From: Limanda limanda
Taxonomy: Eukaryota > Chordata > Actinopteri > Pleuronectiformes > Pleuronectidae
Direction: 5' to 3'
Assembly (NCBI RefSeq): GCF_963576545.1
Contig: NC_083655.1
Span: forward strand, 17,374,204-17,438,203
DNA: 64,000 nt
Shown here: positions 25,501-49,329 of the stretch, in pieces
Layout of the letters: every line of letters starts with the position of its first letter
Numbering within the stretch: position 1 is the stretch's first letter
The notes under the pieces: generated by a model
What the model saw: only the letters and a program-made list of their open reading frames with translations
Told to the model about the DNA's origin: nothing
The model's database searches: none
Made by a program: the position numbers and the translations under genes

Positions 25501-27685
25501 CTGCTGTTCACAGTAAACCACCTGGAATTTATCTTTATCAAAAGGTTGTGTATAAAAGTTCACCTTGTTGAGCACGTAGATTCATTCCAGACGTCACGCA
25601 GTCATACAAGATAGTGCCTTCTTGGCTTTATCTTGCTTGTTCACAATGGTATGTGGGTTTGATTTCTGAGCACCATGGTTTGTTGAGGCTTTTTTATGGG
25701 GGAGTGAAGCTTAAGACTGGTGTCAGGGAGTTTTGCAAGATCTCGTCTTCCCAGCTAAGCTCCAATGGAAAAACTTAAAACATGGTCAATGCCACTGCTC
25801 AGGGTATTTAATATATTTTCTTTTAGTTTAAAGTCTTAGTGGACCGTTTTATTTCACTTTTAGCAGTACATTAAACCGGAGTGGATTATAGCACCATAAT
25901 TCAAATCGCATGTTGTGGTCATGACGGATACATTTACAGATTTACTTGAGAAATCACAAAAGCCTTTAAAAACCTGAATGAATGGCCTTTTAAGGAGCTA
26001 GATAACCATCCACATCATTATCAGACAATAAAAACCCTGTTTCAAACCATGTTTATCTGCCTGGAAACATCTTACATCTGCATCGTCTAAATTCACTGCA
26101 TAAAAGTGTCCATAAAACTTCAACCTACAACATAAGGCTGATAACATCTGATAGAAAGCATCATTAGGTGCACGATTAGACATTTTCTCTCTAATCATGA
26201 GCACATTGTAGCAAAGATGTGGCTGAATAATTTTTTCCTCACAAAATTGATCAAGGTAGTAATTAACTAAATCACACCTGTTTTTGTACTCACTACACGT
26301 GAGGATTAGTAGCTTCCTTTTAACCTGATGATATATTTTTGTTTTGAAACATGGAATATAATGGAATATAATGCATTTTACGCCCTAAACATACCCATAT
26401 CAGATTAAGAAACCGAGTATGACAAATTTGAATAATGCTCCTACTGAAGCAACCTTTTTTCCCCACTGTTAAACTATCATGTACTCATGACATTAAAGTA
26501 GAGATGGACTCCAAGGTATCTGTACTACCTCCACCTCCACCACCTCCTCTCCAAGAATGGAAATGGAATTTAACATGGTTCTACTGAAGTTCACAACTGT
26601 CTTCATGGTTGTGCCCTCATTCAAGAGCAGATGTTATTCCCACGCCACATAGCGTTCCACCAAGTCTCGGCCTCCTGCGCTGACACATCCCATAACTGCA
26701 TCCATCAGAAAACATGTGCAGATGGGAGGACGCAAAGTTGTACTGAAAGTCATTAAGCTTCTGGTGAGATTGTGTAACACTAAACACGACTCCTGCACAT
26801 TTGTATGAGGTGAAGAGCTGAAGTTACAGCATGTGCCGAAAATAAATTATAGACAAATCAAAGCAAGTAAAACACAATAATAGTTTAGGCCAAACCCACA
26901 TTTTTTATCTTCTTCCTTCTACTAAACTGCTAGAATAGAAAAAGTGCCCGTGTTATATTGTCTGTGTCAACCATTCCATATTGTATTTACGACTTTCTTA
27001 GTCTGAGATTTAAAGGTGCTCTTGGAGGCAATTTAACATCCTGGTCCTGACCTCTCTCAGCCTGCTCTCTGTCCTCAGCTCCATAATTCACCGTCGACCT
27101 TTTTTCTCTCATTCCTCTTTGCAGCTGCTAAGCTCCACGGTGTAAAGGCAACATGGTTGTTTTTCTAACCCGACACCTCGCTGGACTTTATAGACGTAGT
27201 TTGCATTTGAATGATTCTTTGGAACTGCAAAATAGAGCTGAAGTCAAAAACCTCAGCAAGAGAGAAAAGGAAAATATCTCTGTGGTTTTTCTTAAAAGAG
27301 GAATGTGAACCTGAATTCCTTTATTTCAGGCTCTGTGTTCACTTAAGTCACTCGCATACCGACTGTACTTTATCATACTCTTTCACAATACTTACACCTG
27401 CTTCACATACATCAAACTCAAAATATCTTCCTTTCATTTTAGGTCATCATATAAACATTTTTTGACAGATTTATTGTTAAAGTCGCATTGGCTTCAGTGA
27501 GGCAGCGGTGATGAGGCAGATCAAGGTTAGATGAGGTATCCGTCTCACTGGAAATCACCACCAACACACACTGACACACCGCATCCATGTAGAGCAGTGG
27601 AGATTCAAGCCAGCTGATCTAATCTGGGGGGGGGTAGACTGCAGACAGGCCGTCTACCCCTCTCTGTCTATATAAACAGACACTG

Positions 27686-27686
<1 letters not shown>
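19531..27686. other. long stretch without recognisable genes, upstream of or within itgb1 5' intron
   Basis: About 8 kb has no exon that I can support. Open frames of up to 127 codons (for example on the minus strand at 19910-20293) lack domains and look like chance. Blocks at 21200-21560 and 25240-25380 are repeat-free and evenly composed, so possible regulatory DNA. Short TTTTCAGGCATG similarity is seen near 22437. A GC- and G-rich part lies at 23640-23880. Confidence 0.4.

Positions 27687-27745
<59 letters not shown>
27687..27745. repeat. (CA)n microsatellite
   Basis: A 59-base CA tract that follows a short G9 run near 27626. Confidence 0.96.
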
Positions 27746-27747
<2 letters not shown>

Positions 27748-29440
27748 AGGAATGCCTCACTCAACACCGTGCACACTGAACGTCAGAGCGTCCTCTACCC
27801 CAGTGTAAGGGAACGCAGTCTTTTAATGTGACCTCTATGAGAAGCCACAGCCGCCGGCCTAAAAAAGTAAGAACAGAAGGGAAAGGTTTTTTGTCACTTT
27901 ATCACTGTCTGCTTCTAATTGGAACCTGAAGCTTTGAGATCCAGTGTTGTTGGCTACTGTGGAGATCCACTTTGTGGCTTATGGTCAGGTGGGTTATTGG
28001 CTCTACATTCCACACGATAATTAGATGAGCCCTTGATGGACAGTGAAGCTTTATACTGTTGAACATTATATTATTAAGAGATTAACTACTGTGTAGTAGC
28101 CATCTGAGCTGCAACTCATTAGATCTGTCAGTAAGAGGTGGTGAGAATCCCACAAGCACCTCAGTGCTCACTTAATGAAGGCAGCAGTGGTAATTTACAC
28201 TTGTAGGACGTAGTGTAAATATAAACATAGCTCTTTAGCTATGATTATTTATTGCGGATAAAGCTGTAACCTCATCCTCTTCTCAGGCATGTTTAAGCCA
28301 TGCTGGCAGTGTGCTCGGTTGGTCGGCCTTTGGTCAACTCAACTCTCTCTGGAACTGTTCAATGAAATGAAATAGATTGGAAATTAACCCTCAGTAGCTC
28401 CAAATAGTATAATGAGGTTGAGGTAGTGGGTTTTATCTAGCAGCACTTGCAGGTCCAAGTTTTTGTTTCTCTTGCAAAATATTTGGAATGATTTGCTACA
28501 TTCAGGGCTCCCAGAGTTTGATCACCATACTTGTTCTGTAGTTTTGAGTGAATCACTTGAACAAGATGGGTGGTTGGTCTGCAACTTTGGTCTCGGACAA
28601 AACTATTATACTGTTTTCAGACATGCACTGAACTCAACAGATCCTCTGTATTTTCTCAAGAGGTGCATGTGTGAACACAAATCTCAGAGTTAAAGGCTAC
28701 TATTCTTTTGTCCTTTTGATTGGTTTATGGTCAAATAAATCCACCTTCAAATTGTATTTTAGGTTCGGTGGTAAATAGCAAATGTTAGCTTAAGATTGTT
28801 GATTATAATAAACATTATATATATATATGACATGTATATACACTACTCTGTAAAAGTATAGTCTCAGAGCAGTCAGCATTGGATCTTCACTGTTCCCAAT
28901 TCAGTTGTTAAGTTCAGAGTAATGTCCTTCAGTCCCCTCATCATTAGTAAGTCATGAGTGCTGCATTAGCTGCAGGACAAGATGCATCGATATGGCTGAG
29001 CAGAGGCCTGGGATCAATATACAGGACATAAGAGGGGGAGGGACTCAAGGGAGACAGTGCTATTTACAATAAAAGGGGTTGTGGGAAAAAGGAGCCTGCA
29101 GCCTAAGCTAGGGGCAAGTTGATGTGACCGTGTGTGTGTGTGAGTGTCTGAGCGTACATGTGTGTGTGTGAGAGTGGTCTGAATTGAATTAGCCTACTGA
29201 GAATAGCCAAACCCCCCCGTTGCTGGATTATTTATGACCTCCAATTATAACCAAGCCATTTTCGGATACAATCTCTCCTCTCTCTTGCTCTGGTGTCCAG
29301 GAAATTTGGATTTAAAGTGTTCAGGCCACCAAGCCCTCTGCTGACGGTTATTGTTAGAGACACGGACACATAGACAGCTGCTCTTTTAGTTTTCATACCA
29401 CAGCATGTTCAAATAATCTCTTCTTTGTGTGTGTTTTCAG
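27746..29440 (+). other. sequence immediately 5' of the itgb1 start exon (intron 1)
   Basis: The ATG exon starts directly after a splice acceptor (TTTTCAG at 29434-29440), so this is intron. A fragment at about 28550-28690 resembles 44060-44220, with shared phrases TTTCAGACATGCACTGAA-like and GAGGTGCATGTGTGAA. A repeat-free block at 28880-29080, including CATCATTAGTAAGTCATGAG, could be regulatory. TG-rich tracts lie at 29128-29172. Confidence 0.5.
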
Positions 29441-39662
<10,222 letters not shown>

Positions 39663-40860
39663 AGATGGCGTCGTGTTTTCAATGAACTCTTTTATCGAGT
39701 ATTTTAAATCTGCAGTATTCAGTTTGTTTGTGTTCTGAGCAGAACTTATGTCCCTTCTTCTTGTCACCTTATCATTTATTTTGTACCATTCAGCCACTGC
39801 ATCTTTATTTTTACTAACACTTCATCTGCATTGGTTTTTATTTTAGGTGTACAGTAAACAATGTGTATATACTTTAAAGCTGCAGAGGTGGATGATATGA
39901 TGGTTGTGTGTTTTTCCTGCCACAGGACTGGTATGGGCAGACAATTTAGCTTTTTTTTAAAAAATACATTGACAATACAAAACAGTATATGTACAATGAT
40001 TCCTCAGTTCCTTACAGTCTGTCTGTTGTCTTTCTCTGTGCACTGACTTCCTGTGTGTTTCTGTGTGTTCAAGACAAGACCTTGGTTTCATACGTAAGTT
40101 GTCAGCCATAGTAGCACATTATGTCAGTGTGTGTGAGTGTGTGTGAATATATATATATATATAGAAAACGACTACAACATGCAATATTCATATACATATA
40201 TATATATACAGACCAGACAATTGCATTGAATCATAATAAAAAAAACAACTGTTGTAAATGTAGTTTTAAACTGCAGATGAAAAACATCCAATGTTAAAAG
40301 GTCTGTTGCGCTCTTATTGTGTTCTGTTGTCTGTCTTGAAAGACTAAATACACAAGATGAATATCAATATCAGCTATTGTTATTTGTATTGTTGATATAC
40401 TATCACAAAGGGATTGTATACCACTTGGTGAAATTATAAAATTGTGGCGACGTTGAACAATCAAAGGATTTTGTAAAGTTATGATACAAGTTGCAATAAG
40501 CGAATATAGTATTCTTTTATTTGCTAACTGCAGTAATTAGCCACTCTCAGGTCCCCTCCTGTGTTCTTGTCTAGAACGCCAAAAGTATGTTTTCTGTCCG
40601 CTCGTCCGGTGAACTGGTGAACTTGTGTTGGTCAGTTTTATTAGTTATGTATCTGAAAATTGTAAGCATTAATCTCGAGTATTTGTTCAGCTGTCACATG
40701 AATCACCTCTGAAATGCTTTTACACCCAAATGCCTCTGAGGTACGGCCCACAGGCCTTCACAGTATTCTTTTCAAAGTGCCTTTTATTTCAATACCACGT
40801 TCTCTCTCTCTGCTGTTAATTACTTATTTATTAAAATAAAGTACAAAAGCTGTGTGCCTT
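39663..40860 (+). other. itgb1: itgb1 3' UTR
   Basis: Runs from the beta-1A stop codon to a probable cleavage region after AATAAA at 40835-40840, itself followed by a TG/T-rich stretch. It includes (AT)n runs at 40147-40162 and 40196-40209. Further AATAAA copies at 41170-41175 and 41564-41569 could extend the UTR to the rab18 promoter. Confidence 0.65.
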
Positions 40861-41585
40861 TTTCTGTATAGCTAAAATATCATTGTATTCTGAAAATGTA
40901 CATGTATTTTTTTGGGGTCTATTTTCAGGTGTGGATCTCCAATTTCTCAACAAAATATTTATTCAGGGCCTGAGTGTTGAGCTGGGCTGTCCACATCCTG
41001 TTCAAAGAATTTTGTCAACACAGTGAGGAGGTGTAAACACTTGTCCTTTTGAGTAAGTATTTAATATTTGTTTTCAAATAGAATCGTAACAAGACACAAG
41101 TAATTATAGTCACATCAATCATTATTTACTGTCATTATCTGATAACAATTATAACTAATATGTCCTAGAAAAAATAAAAGGCATTTTAACAGTACTTATT
41201 ATTGTTTTACATAGATCATAAACGAAGACAGTTCAAATTAGGTTTTCAATGAAAGCACCTAAATTAAAACGGGCATTCCTCAAGTGAAGGAATAAATAGG
41301 TGAATAGATAAATAAATAGGGAAAATTAAATGAATAAGTGAGCTTATAATCAGGGAAAATACGTAATTGAAAACTTATTTTACAAAAAAAATGTAAATGG
41401 AGCAATGCCAGTCATGTGTACTGCACAGATATTATGTTACATAGGCCAAAACAAACATTTGACTTAAACAATCATGTGTAATATCAAAACTTATATTTAA
41501 CTTTCTACATACTGTCTGTTTTATGATGTCCTTATAATGCACAGTCTATGGTTATCTAATCACAATAAACAAAAGTATAAAGTCA
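40861..41585. other. short itgb1-rab18 intergenic gap
   Basis: About 0.7 kb of AT-rich sequence between the likely itgb1 poly(A) site and the rab18 promoter motifs. No repeat or exon is recognised. Confidence 0.6.
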
Positions 41586-41750
41586 ACCGGAAGTTCCAGT
41601 AGGTTCCACCGGAAATGGTTGGAGTGAGGCGTCTTTACGAAGACGAACCATCTCTGCTGAGAAGCTGTAAACAAGACACTCTCAGACACGGCGTTAAAAA
41701 CCGGGTCGCGGCAGATTACCGAGGGTGACACGGCTCAGCGTGACCACACG
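41586..41750 (+). promoter_or_regulatory. rab18: rab18 core promoter and 5' UTR with two ETS-like motifs
   Basis: Composition switches sharply from AT-rich to GC-richer at about 41580. ACCGGAAGT at 41586-41594 is a near-perfect ETS/GABP site and ACCGGAAAT at 41608-41616 is a second, weaker one. No TATA box is seen, as expected for a housekeeping trafficking gene. An upstream ATG at 41615 opens a 37-codon frame ending at 41728, out of frame with the gene. Whether it is in the mRNA depends on the unknown start site. Confidence 0.6.
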
Positions 41751-44700
41751 ATGGAGGACGACGTCGTGACCACGCTGAAGATACTGATTATAGGAGAAAG
41801 TGGCGTTGGGAAGTCCAGGTAACATCAAGTTATCTCCCCAGAAAAGCGATGGCGTGGCTCTGTGGTAACGTCAGCTAGCTGCTGGGGCTAGCTTAGCAGC
41901 TGGATCAAAACAATGCGATGCTCCGGGGGTTCCGCAGGGTTTGAACAGTCTGTAGAACACTGAGCTGTGTGTGTGTTCTTTGTTTAAATAGACAATAGGT
42001 CACAGTGTTTGGTTGTGTGACGCTTACATAAGGCTACCAGTGTGTTAGCTTTCAAGCTAGCCTCAGGTCCTGTGAGTGACATCATCTTCGCTGACACATG
42101 ACATAGATATGCATAATATGAGCCACCACAGATATGATGCATAGTCAGAATCATTGTTTAGTTATAGATCATGTAATGGCTTTTCCCTGTATTTAGTTAG
42201 ACTGTATTTGTAGCAGTAGCATCTTCAAGATGTAAATACCTCGCATCATTATTAACAGCAGATCTCTACACGGATTTGCTCATTTTAAAGCTTGCCCTCT
42301 GTTTTAAACCACACGGTTGATTTAGCGATTACATTCTAATCACAGGTCGTTAGCCACCGCAAATCAGCTTATTATTCAGAGCAGACTACACAGCAGGTTT
42401 TTCTTTGAGTAACATTAGTCTGGCAGGTTATTCAGCGCAGTGTGCCAACAGGGAGCTCGCTCAGGTCCTCTGGTCTCCATGACTGTGGTCCAGACTGCAT
42501 GAAAGAATCCGGATAGGCAGCCCGAGCCATCAACCATCACATTGCAAACTATGGTATTGAGTGCACACAGCAGAGCCATCGCATGCTACATAGATGATGA
42601 GCTGCTCAGAGCTGATGTAAGCCTTCTAACAAGTGATCTTAAAAGTTGTGTCAGTAACAAGCTGTTGTCACAGATCTCCAGGACCACGATCTGTAGCATG
42701 ATCAGCAAGCGGCTGTCAATAAAAGGGAAATGGGGAATATCTTTATTTTGGGATGAGCCACACATTAGCCCAGAAGGTCTCAAGTGTTTGTACTAAATCA
42801 TGCTGTTTAGATCACAGTGGTGGTAGCAATCAAAACAACGCAGACAGTTTGTTCTTCCTGTATTAATGTGCTTTGCTTTTTCCTTTTTAGTTTTCTCTTA
42901 CATTTTATTCACTTGTGCTGCTGGTTTTCTTACTGTGATGACAGCTCTGGAGTGAAGGGGACAGAGTTTATGTCAACACTATAACATAGACCTGTCCAGC
43001 TGTACTGTACGCTTCCTGCGTGTGCAACAATCCAGCCAAGGGCAGGGTTTCCAGAGAGCAATTTTGTTTAATTATTAAATAGGATTTTGCTAAACTAAAT
43101 TAGACTATGATTAGGTTCCAATTTCATTGTTGGAATCCCTATGAACCAGTTATGCTTTTGTCAAAAAGGCAGAGCCCGACCTCTCTATACGCTCATTACG
43201 CTGTTCCATAGATTCCCACAATTTAAGCAAGGCCCTGAAGGCCCTAAAGGCCAGGGTCTGTAAAAAGGAACTGACTTTTGAATAGCATACATATATTTAA
43301 ATAGTTTCTCTGCAATCTATAGAGATCTTCTAATCAACAAAGAGATGTTTGCCTGGCAAAGAATACACACATGTTTCATTTTACCTGAACAAATGACTTC
43401 TACAGACTATATTTATATCTTCCCTTTCTACAAGCACAGCTCATTGGCTGTATGGAACTTAAATATTAAACACTCCTTGCATCCTTCCTGATGACCCATT
43501 CGGAGAAAATACGAAAATTATGTTCGGGTCAAAGGGAAAGCGTGAGCTTATCCCCATCATCAGTGCTGTGATTAAGCCATTTGCACTTGATTAGTCATAG
43601 TTGAGGAATGAACCCTGTCCTGCTGACTACACTCTAGTGGTGATGTCATCCAGACCTTGTGTGTGTAATGCCAGTGATGGACCAAGTGATCAATAGAAAG
43701 AGATACAGAATTAGATAAGTCTGGAGCCTCGGGGCTATGTTGGGTGAGCCAGGCTAATGGAAACATGATCACAGACCAAAAGCTTTGCTCACCCTTTGTT
43801 GAATAGAATTACTGCAAAATGCCATCCAGCTGTTGTGTTTGTTGATTAATAATCAGAGTCTTAATGCTCTTGTTTCCTTCTTCCTTTCAACAGTCTCCTC
43901 TTAAGATTCACAGATGACATGTTTGATCCAGAACAGTCGGCCACAATAGGTGAGTAACACCAGAGAAAAATGAAAATAATGTTTGATGGTGGCAACTGCA
44001 AGACGGTCATCAGCCAAAATCTTTAACTGCAATAAACACACAGCCAAGGTTGAGGTTGTACTATGCACTGGTGTTGAACTGGTTTAAGGAGTTATTTGTA
44101 ATATTTTCCGTCTTCCATTTGAGCTGCTTTCAGACATTCACTGAATTCTTCTCCAGAGGAGGTGCATGTGTGAATGTAAAAGTCAGAGTGAGAGGCTCTG
44201 GATTATCTGCAGACAATTTTTTTTTCAAGCAGATTTTTAATTCTGGTGGATCTGCAAATGATAGCTTCGTTTAATGGTATGAATCTTTCAATGAGTTTAA
44301 GAGACACCTGCTATAAGTGGTTTTAAGGCTTCCTACTACCTTAATGGGTTTATTTTCATGAAAGCATTAAACAACTCAAGGTTTGTCATCCTGTTTTGAT
44401 AAGTTTGGATATTAAATTAGTTTTTCTTTTTGAAAAACGAGTTGCTCAAAGCACTGTCTTTGTTCAAACAATTGTTTGAAACAGTAAAAGCATATTTTCT
44501 TCAAGGTCACAGCATGAATGGCTTCTGTGTTACTTTGCCAGCTGTGACTCTTTCCAAACAGATGTCTTCATTGGACATAAACTTTCTATCACTGACTAGA
44601 ATCTCTTCAGGTTCAAACAAAAATCACTTTTAATCCAGTGTCACTCCATCTTAATTTAAGTGTTTCCATCGTCATCATACAAACCACTTTCTATGAGGTT

Positions 44701-47700
44701 GCTTTTCTCCCTTCAGATAAAGTTTTCATGGTAAATCATCCCATTTCATATTGGATTGAGATACTTCTTAAGCAGAATATAATCACTGTAACACCCAGTC
44801 ATCATTTGGTGTTAATGAAACTGAAGATGAGCAGCAGACAGATAAGCAGCTGTCATGGCGCTTGTATTGAAATTTTAAATGTAGTAGTTTCTGGGTACAC
44901 TTGCAGGGGAAGTCATCTGCTGACATCAGCACTAATTGCTTTGAATATGATAGGATGTGTTGTGATGTTGTCACTGCATTTACAAGATACGACAATGGGC
45001 TGTTCAAAAGTCCACTGTGAACGACTTGGCCTGCAGGGTTCAGCCCGGCCTTGACTTGTAGTGGTAGTGGCATCTTGTTGTATTGTGATATTACCAACAG
45101 ATGCTTGAGTGTACACTCTCTCTGGGAATGGCCTGTCTGAATTTGTAGTAAATTAGCATAAGCAGGAGATCTACTGGTCCAGGTTTAGGGAAATGTTTAG
45201 TGTAAACTCCTCTCAACGTGCATCTGGCAACAGTATCTGAGCAACCCTGCAGGACCTGAGGGGGGAGCAAGTTGTTGTGATTGACTGTGTGAATGTGCGT
45301 GTGTGTGTGGTACACACACCGTGTGTCATATATCCTCGCCTTGTCTCTGTGTCCCTTCTTTGGCTCTGGGCTGAACTTCCTCCCCCCGTCCCAGATGTAA
45401 AAACAAGCCCATCACAAGTGTACATTTCCCTGGTAAATCTGTCACTGGATGCTAAAACTCTGGCCCATTTGTCATCCAGACACTGCACGCTCTGCTCACC
45501 CAGACACTGCACAAAGGCAATTGAGGAGATTTACTTGTTGAGGGGAAAGGGGACAGCATTGTTATTTTCATGTAAATGTCTGCTCCTCTGGGACCTGGCA
45601 GGGATTTAGGGTTGAATCATTGCTGTCTGAGCCATTTCACAGGTGGTGGATTTTTATTTTTTTCATTTTTTCATACAGACCTGTATTGATTTCGTTCTAG
45701 GACATTAAACCACACCATCCACTCATGGTTTATATGAATACAAAGTCACGCCATAATTTAAATACAGAACATGGGATGGGCATAATGCCAGTCTGAAAAA
45801 GCCGGGGTTAACAGAAGTTCAGTGAGTGTGGTGAGTGTGTTTTGACAATTCATCATTGATAATCACAGTCTGTCGCCATTGTAATATTCTTGGCAGTAAT
45901 TTGCCGAACCTGTAAGAGTCATCATATTAGTACTGAGGCAGGATGAGGTAATCATGAAAGTATGAATGATCGACTCTCCTCTCATTGTCTAGGTGTTGAC
46001 TTTAAAGTGAAGACCATTTCTGTGGACGGCAACAAGGCAAAGCTGGCCATATGGGTAAGTGACAGACGTACTTCAATAACAGCAAACATGTGGCTTTTGT
46101 CAGTTAAAGAGCAGAGGCTCATTTTTAAAGCTCCTCCATGGCTGCGGTCAGGCTATTCTCTCAATTTCCCAGTAGATGGCGGTTTTGTAACACCATTTCT
46201 GCCTCCACGCTCTGCCAGGGACTCAGAGTCAGAGTCCGACTTGTTGTTTATGTCCGTCTGCCCTGGTTTCCCTTCTGTTTGAGCCACCAGTTATTTTTCT
46301 GGTGACTGTGTCCAGTTGGGCTGACCTGGTCGTGTTTCGCAGGACACTGCAGGACAGGAGCGCTTCCGAACCCTGACGCCTAGTTACTACCGTGGTGCCC
46401 AGGGAGTCATCTTGGGTAAGCTTAGTGTGGGTGTGTGTGTATGTGTGTGTACAGGGAGATTGTCGCCCTCTTTACTCCAGAGTCGGACTGCTGGTTGTAA
46501 AAAGAGTGATGTCTTTCCATCCTGTGACCCACACACACGCACACCCTCCTGCCTGTCTCTCTGGAAGTTAGTTTATACCCTCCTCATATGGACATGCATG
46601 TACAGCATGAATACTCACACACAGGATCTTTAGTTCAACCTCTTAAACAGACTTCCTCCACAACCTGCGGTTTCTAACCATTCTAATGACAACTTCAGAA
46701 ACGGAAGGTGCCTTGCTATAGAACTGGGATTGTGAGAGCTCCCCACGTGATGCTGTGTAAAAACTTCCATCCCTTTTAGTTTTTATTAACCATCTGTTTT
46801 TAGTTAACACTCTATTATTGTAGTTTTATTATTTTTTTGTTCAATCAGGTTTTGCTTGTTTTTCAAAAGTTGAAATAACTTGAGTTAGACTTAACAAAGT
46901 CTCGGCTTTTCAGTTAAAATAACAGGAAAACATCATTTAAAATTCACGGTCTGTTAGATTTAATAACTCATAAAGGAAACGTTTTAAATGTGATGCATTC
47001 TCCCTGTAAACACCTACATAATTCCATTAGATAAACAGCACCACATTGATATTCAATACATTCCCAATCTGCCGTATTGTTCTGTTGCTGTATCAAGTAT
47101 TTCAAGATTAAATAAAGTCCTTTTTTCTATGACCTAGAGCGTGGTCAACTTGTCATGTACGACGTGTGTGTATATGAATGACTTCACTCTGAGCATGTCT
47201 CCTTCACAGTGTATGATGTCACACGACGAGAAACCTTTGCCAAGCTCGATAACTGGCTCAACGAGCTGGAGACGTACTGTACAAGGAATGACCTCGTGAA
47301 AATGCTTGTTGGAAACAAGATTGATAAGGTGATTGGGTTTGTGAATGGATGAGCATCAAGTGTCTGTGTTCCTGCTCTGTCTCACAAGGTTCTTTGATTA
47401 GATATCAGCATCTCATCAAGACTTTTGAATTCATCTTCAGTACCTTTTGCATCATGAGATGGAAAACAATTGATATTTGCTGACGTTGTACAAACACACG
47501 GACGGGTGACACATTTAAGAAATTAAGAAAAACATGATCAAGTGTCGTAAGGTCTGAAGACGGCAGCATCTATTCTACAAGTCTCTTGACGAGGGCTGGG
47601 TGATACAGTGAAAAATTATATAAAGAAAAGGAATGACTAATTATCACAAAAATAGTTCTAAGACTGATTTTGGCTCCTGAGTATGGGCAGAAAATGAAAC

Positions 47701-49329
47701 TGACACACTTCATCAACACAAAAACATTTTACAAATCTGATGTAGATAAACAATGTGTAATACCTCCTCACTGAGCTTACACCTTGCATAAGCATTATAT
47801 CGATATATTAGACTTTTTACTTTTGATGAAACTTAAATAACAATATTTATTAATAATTTTGTATTGCCAAACCCTACTATGGACTTGACTAGAACATCGA
47901 GGACCACAAATACTCAAATTGTAGTGTTTTGATGATGGTGAAGAGCAATGTCAGTCCAAACTCTCCCACAGCTGATGATTGGGTTGAAATCTGGGGACTG
48001 CAGAGGCCATATTTTATGAGTGACCTCATTTATATTTTATCAGACCATGCTGTGACCCTTTTTGCCCTGTAGATGGATGCATTTTCATCCTGTTTCTCCT
48101 TAATTTTCATATTTCTCATACAGAAATAACAATCTTTAAAAAAAAAAACCATCAGCTTACTCCCATTTGACAAATGACAGAACTAAATGACCATGGCTGA
48201 TATTTCTGTCAGCTGGTGCTTTACCAGGACACCAGAACCAGTCAGTGGGGATAAACATGCCCACTAAGTAGAGCATTATGAATTTATTGTGTCCTGTTCT
48301 TTGTCCGTGAAAATCGCTTTTCCTCTCTGCCCGGCGAAGACCACAGTAGCTGTCAGCTTCGCCCGGCAGACCTCAAATAAGCCATTACCTCTCTTTTGTT
48401 TTAGGAAAACCATGAGCTAGACCGGGCTGAAGGGCTGAAGTTTGCGAGAAAACATTCCATGCTTTTTATAGGTAAGTCAGGAGGATTCCCTGCTCCGCAA
48501 AGACCTGCTGGGCATGAGTTACAGCTGACCGTTGCACAGGGGAAGCAGCTTTACAAATAACTCCCATACTTGCTGAGAAATGCTTGCGTGGTTCTATTTA
48601 TAAAACAGGATTCGTATATCATCTTCCATGTGTTCTTGTTTTTTCCCCTGTGCATTTTACTTTTCACATTTGTCAGTAAAGGACTACGTAGAAGAGTTGA
48701 AATTACACTTTTATCTCCAGTAAGTACTGAAGAATGTCGTTTTAAAAACGTGTGGTGAAATGGAAAGATTTCAATCTCCTCTGTCAAAGGCAATTCTTTA
48801 TATATTGTGTGTGGCTTTCTAAATGCGATTGATGTCCTTATTCTCTGGTTGTAACTATTATGTGTCTGGATATAATCATACTGTGGAGCTTGTGTTGACT
48901 TTATCCCTTAAATTAGTGTCTGGAGGTGACAGTTATTGTTGAGACATTTTCCTTCCACCACCAGATGATGACATCAAGATGCAGACATTAATAGTTGTTG
49001 TATCTGTATCTCATCTTCCCTTCTGCACCATTTCCATTCTCCACACGCCCATTTCTCATTTTTCCCGCCCTGGTTATTTTTTGTTGTCTCACTACTTTTT
49101 TCTCTGTCTGCTCCTGCCACTCCACTTCTCCCCCTCCTCCTTACACTCTGTGCTTCCAGAGGCTAGTGCCAAGACCAGGGACGGTGTTCAGTGTGCGTTT
49201 GAAGAGCTGGTGGAGAAGATCATCCAGACTCCCGGCCTGTGGCAGAGCGAGATCCACGGCCGAGGAGTGCAGCTCACCGACGAGGACGCAGGAGGAGGAA
49301 GCTGCGGCGGCTACTGCTCCCTAGTCTAG
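41751..49329 (+). CDS. rab18: Ras-related small GTPase Rab18, complete (204 aa)
   Basis: Exons: 41751-41818, 43894-43949, 45993-46054, 46343-46415, 47210-47328, 48405-48471 and 49160-49329 (TAG at 49327-49329). All are GT-AG and in phase, 615 bases with stop. Motifs in order: P-loop GESGVGKS (15-22), switch I Thr40 in ATIGVDF, WDTAGQE (DTAGQ 63-67), NKID (122-125) and EASAK (SAK 151-153). A short Gly-rich end carries the prenylatable C-terminal Cys in CSLV, with a second Cys four residues before it. The Rab18 signature [11 protein letters not shown] and the length (human protein 206 aa) identify the family. Rab18 acts at ER, Golgi and lipid droplets, and in human its loss or loss of its Rab3GAP exchange factor causes Warburg Micro syndrome. 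Teleosts may carry rab18a and rab18b. I do not decide which this is. Confidence 0.97.
41819..43893 (+). other. rab18 intron 1
   Basis: A 2.1-kb intron after the P-loop exon. The first 150 bases continue the GC-rich, CpG-containing promoter region. The rest is AT-rich with no element recognised. Confidence 0.8.
43950..45992 (+). other. rab18 intron 2, with fragment of the TTTCAGACAT repeat family
   Basis: A 2-kb intron. The part at about 44060-44235 resembles 28550-28690 (shared TTTCAGACAT and GAGGTGCATGTGTGAA). A 138-codon open frame at 44638-45054 has no recognisable domain and is treated as chance. Confidence 0.7.
46416..47209 (+). other. rab18 intron 4, nothing recognised
   Basis: Begins GTAAGC inside the exon ending GVIL. 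Short TG and CA tracts only. Confidence 0.8.
47329..48404 (+). other. rab18 intron 5
   Basis: A 1.1-kb intron that contains the MITE-like element entered separately. Confidence 0.8.
47592..47876. mobile_element. MITE-like element with AGGGCTGGG inverted ends
   Basis: The left end reads AGGGCTGGGTGATAC and the reverse complement of the right end reads AGGGTTTGGCAATAC. The interior is AT-rich and noncoding (285 bp). The ends resemble the common fish TIR AGGGCTGGGCGATA. It lies in rab18 intron 5. Confidence 0.6.
48472..49159 (+). other. rab18 intron 6
   Basis: Ends in a long pyrimidine tract and acceptor CTTCCAG at 49153-49159. No element recognised. Confidence 0.8.

Noticed and set aside
44638..45054. 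138-codon open frame
   Set aside because: Lies in rab18 intron 2, has no recognisable domain and no supporting signals.
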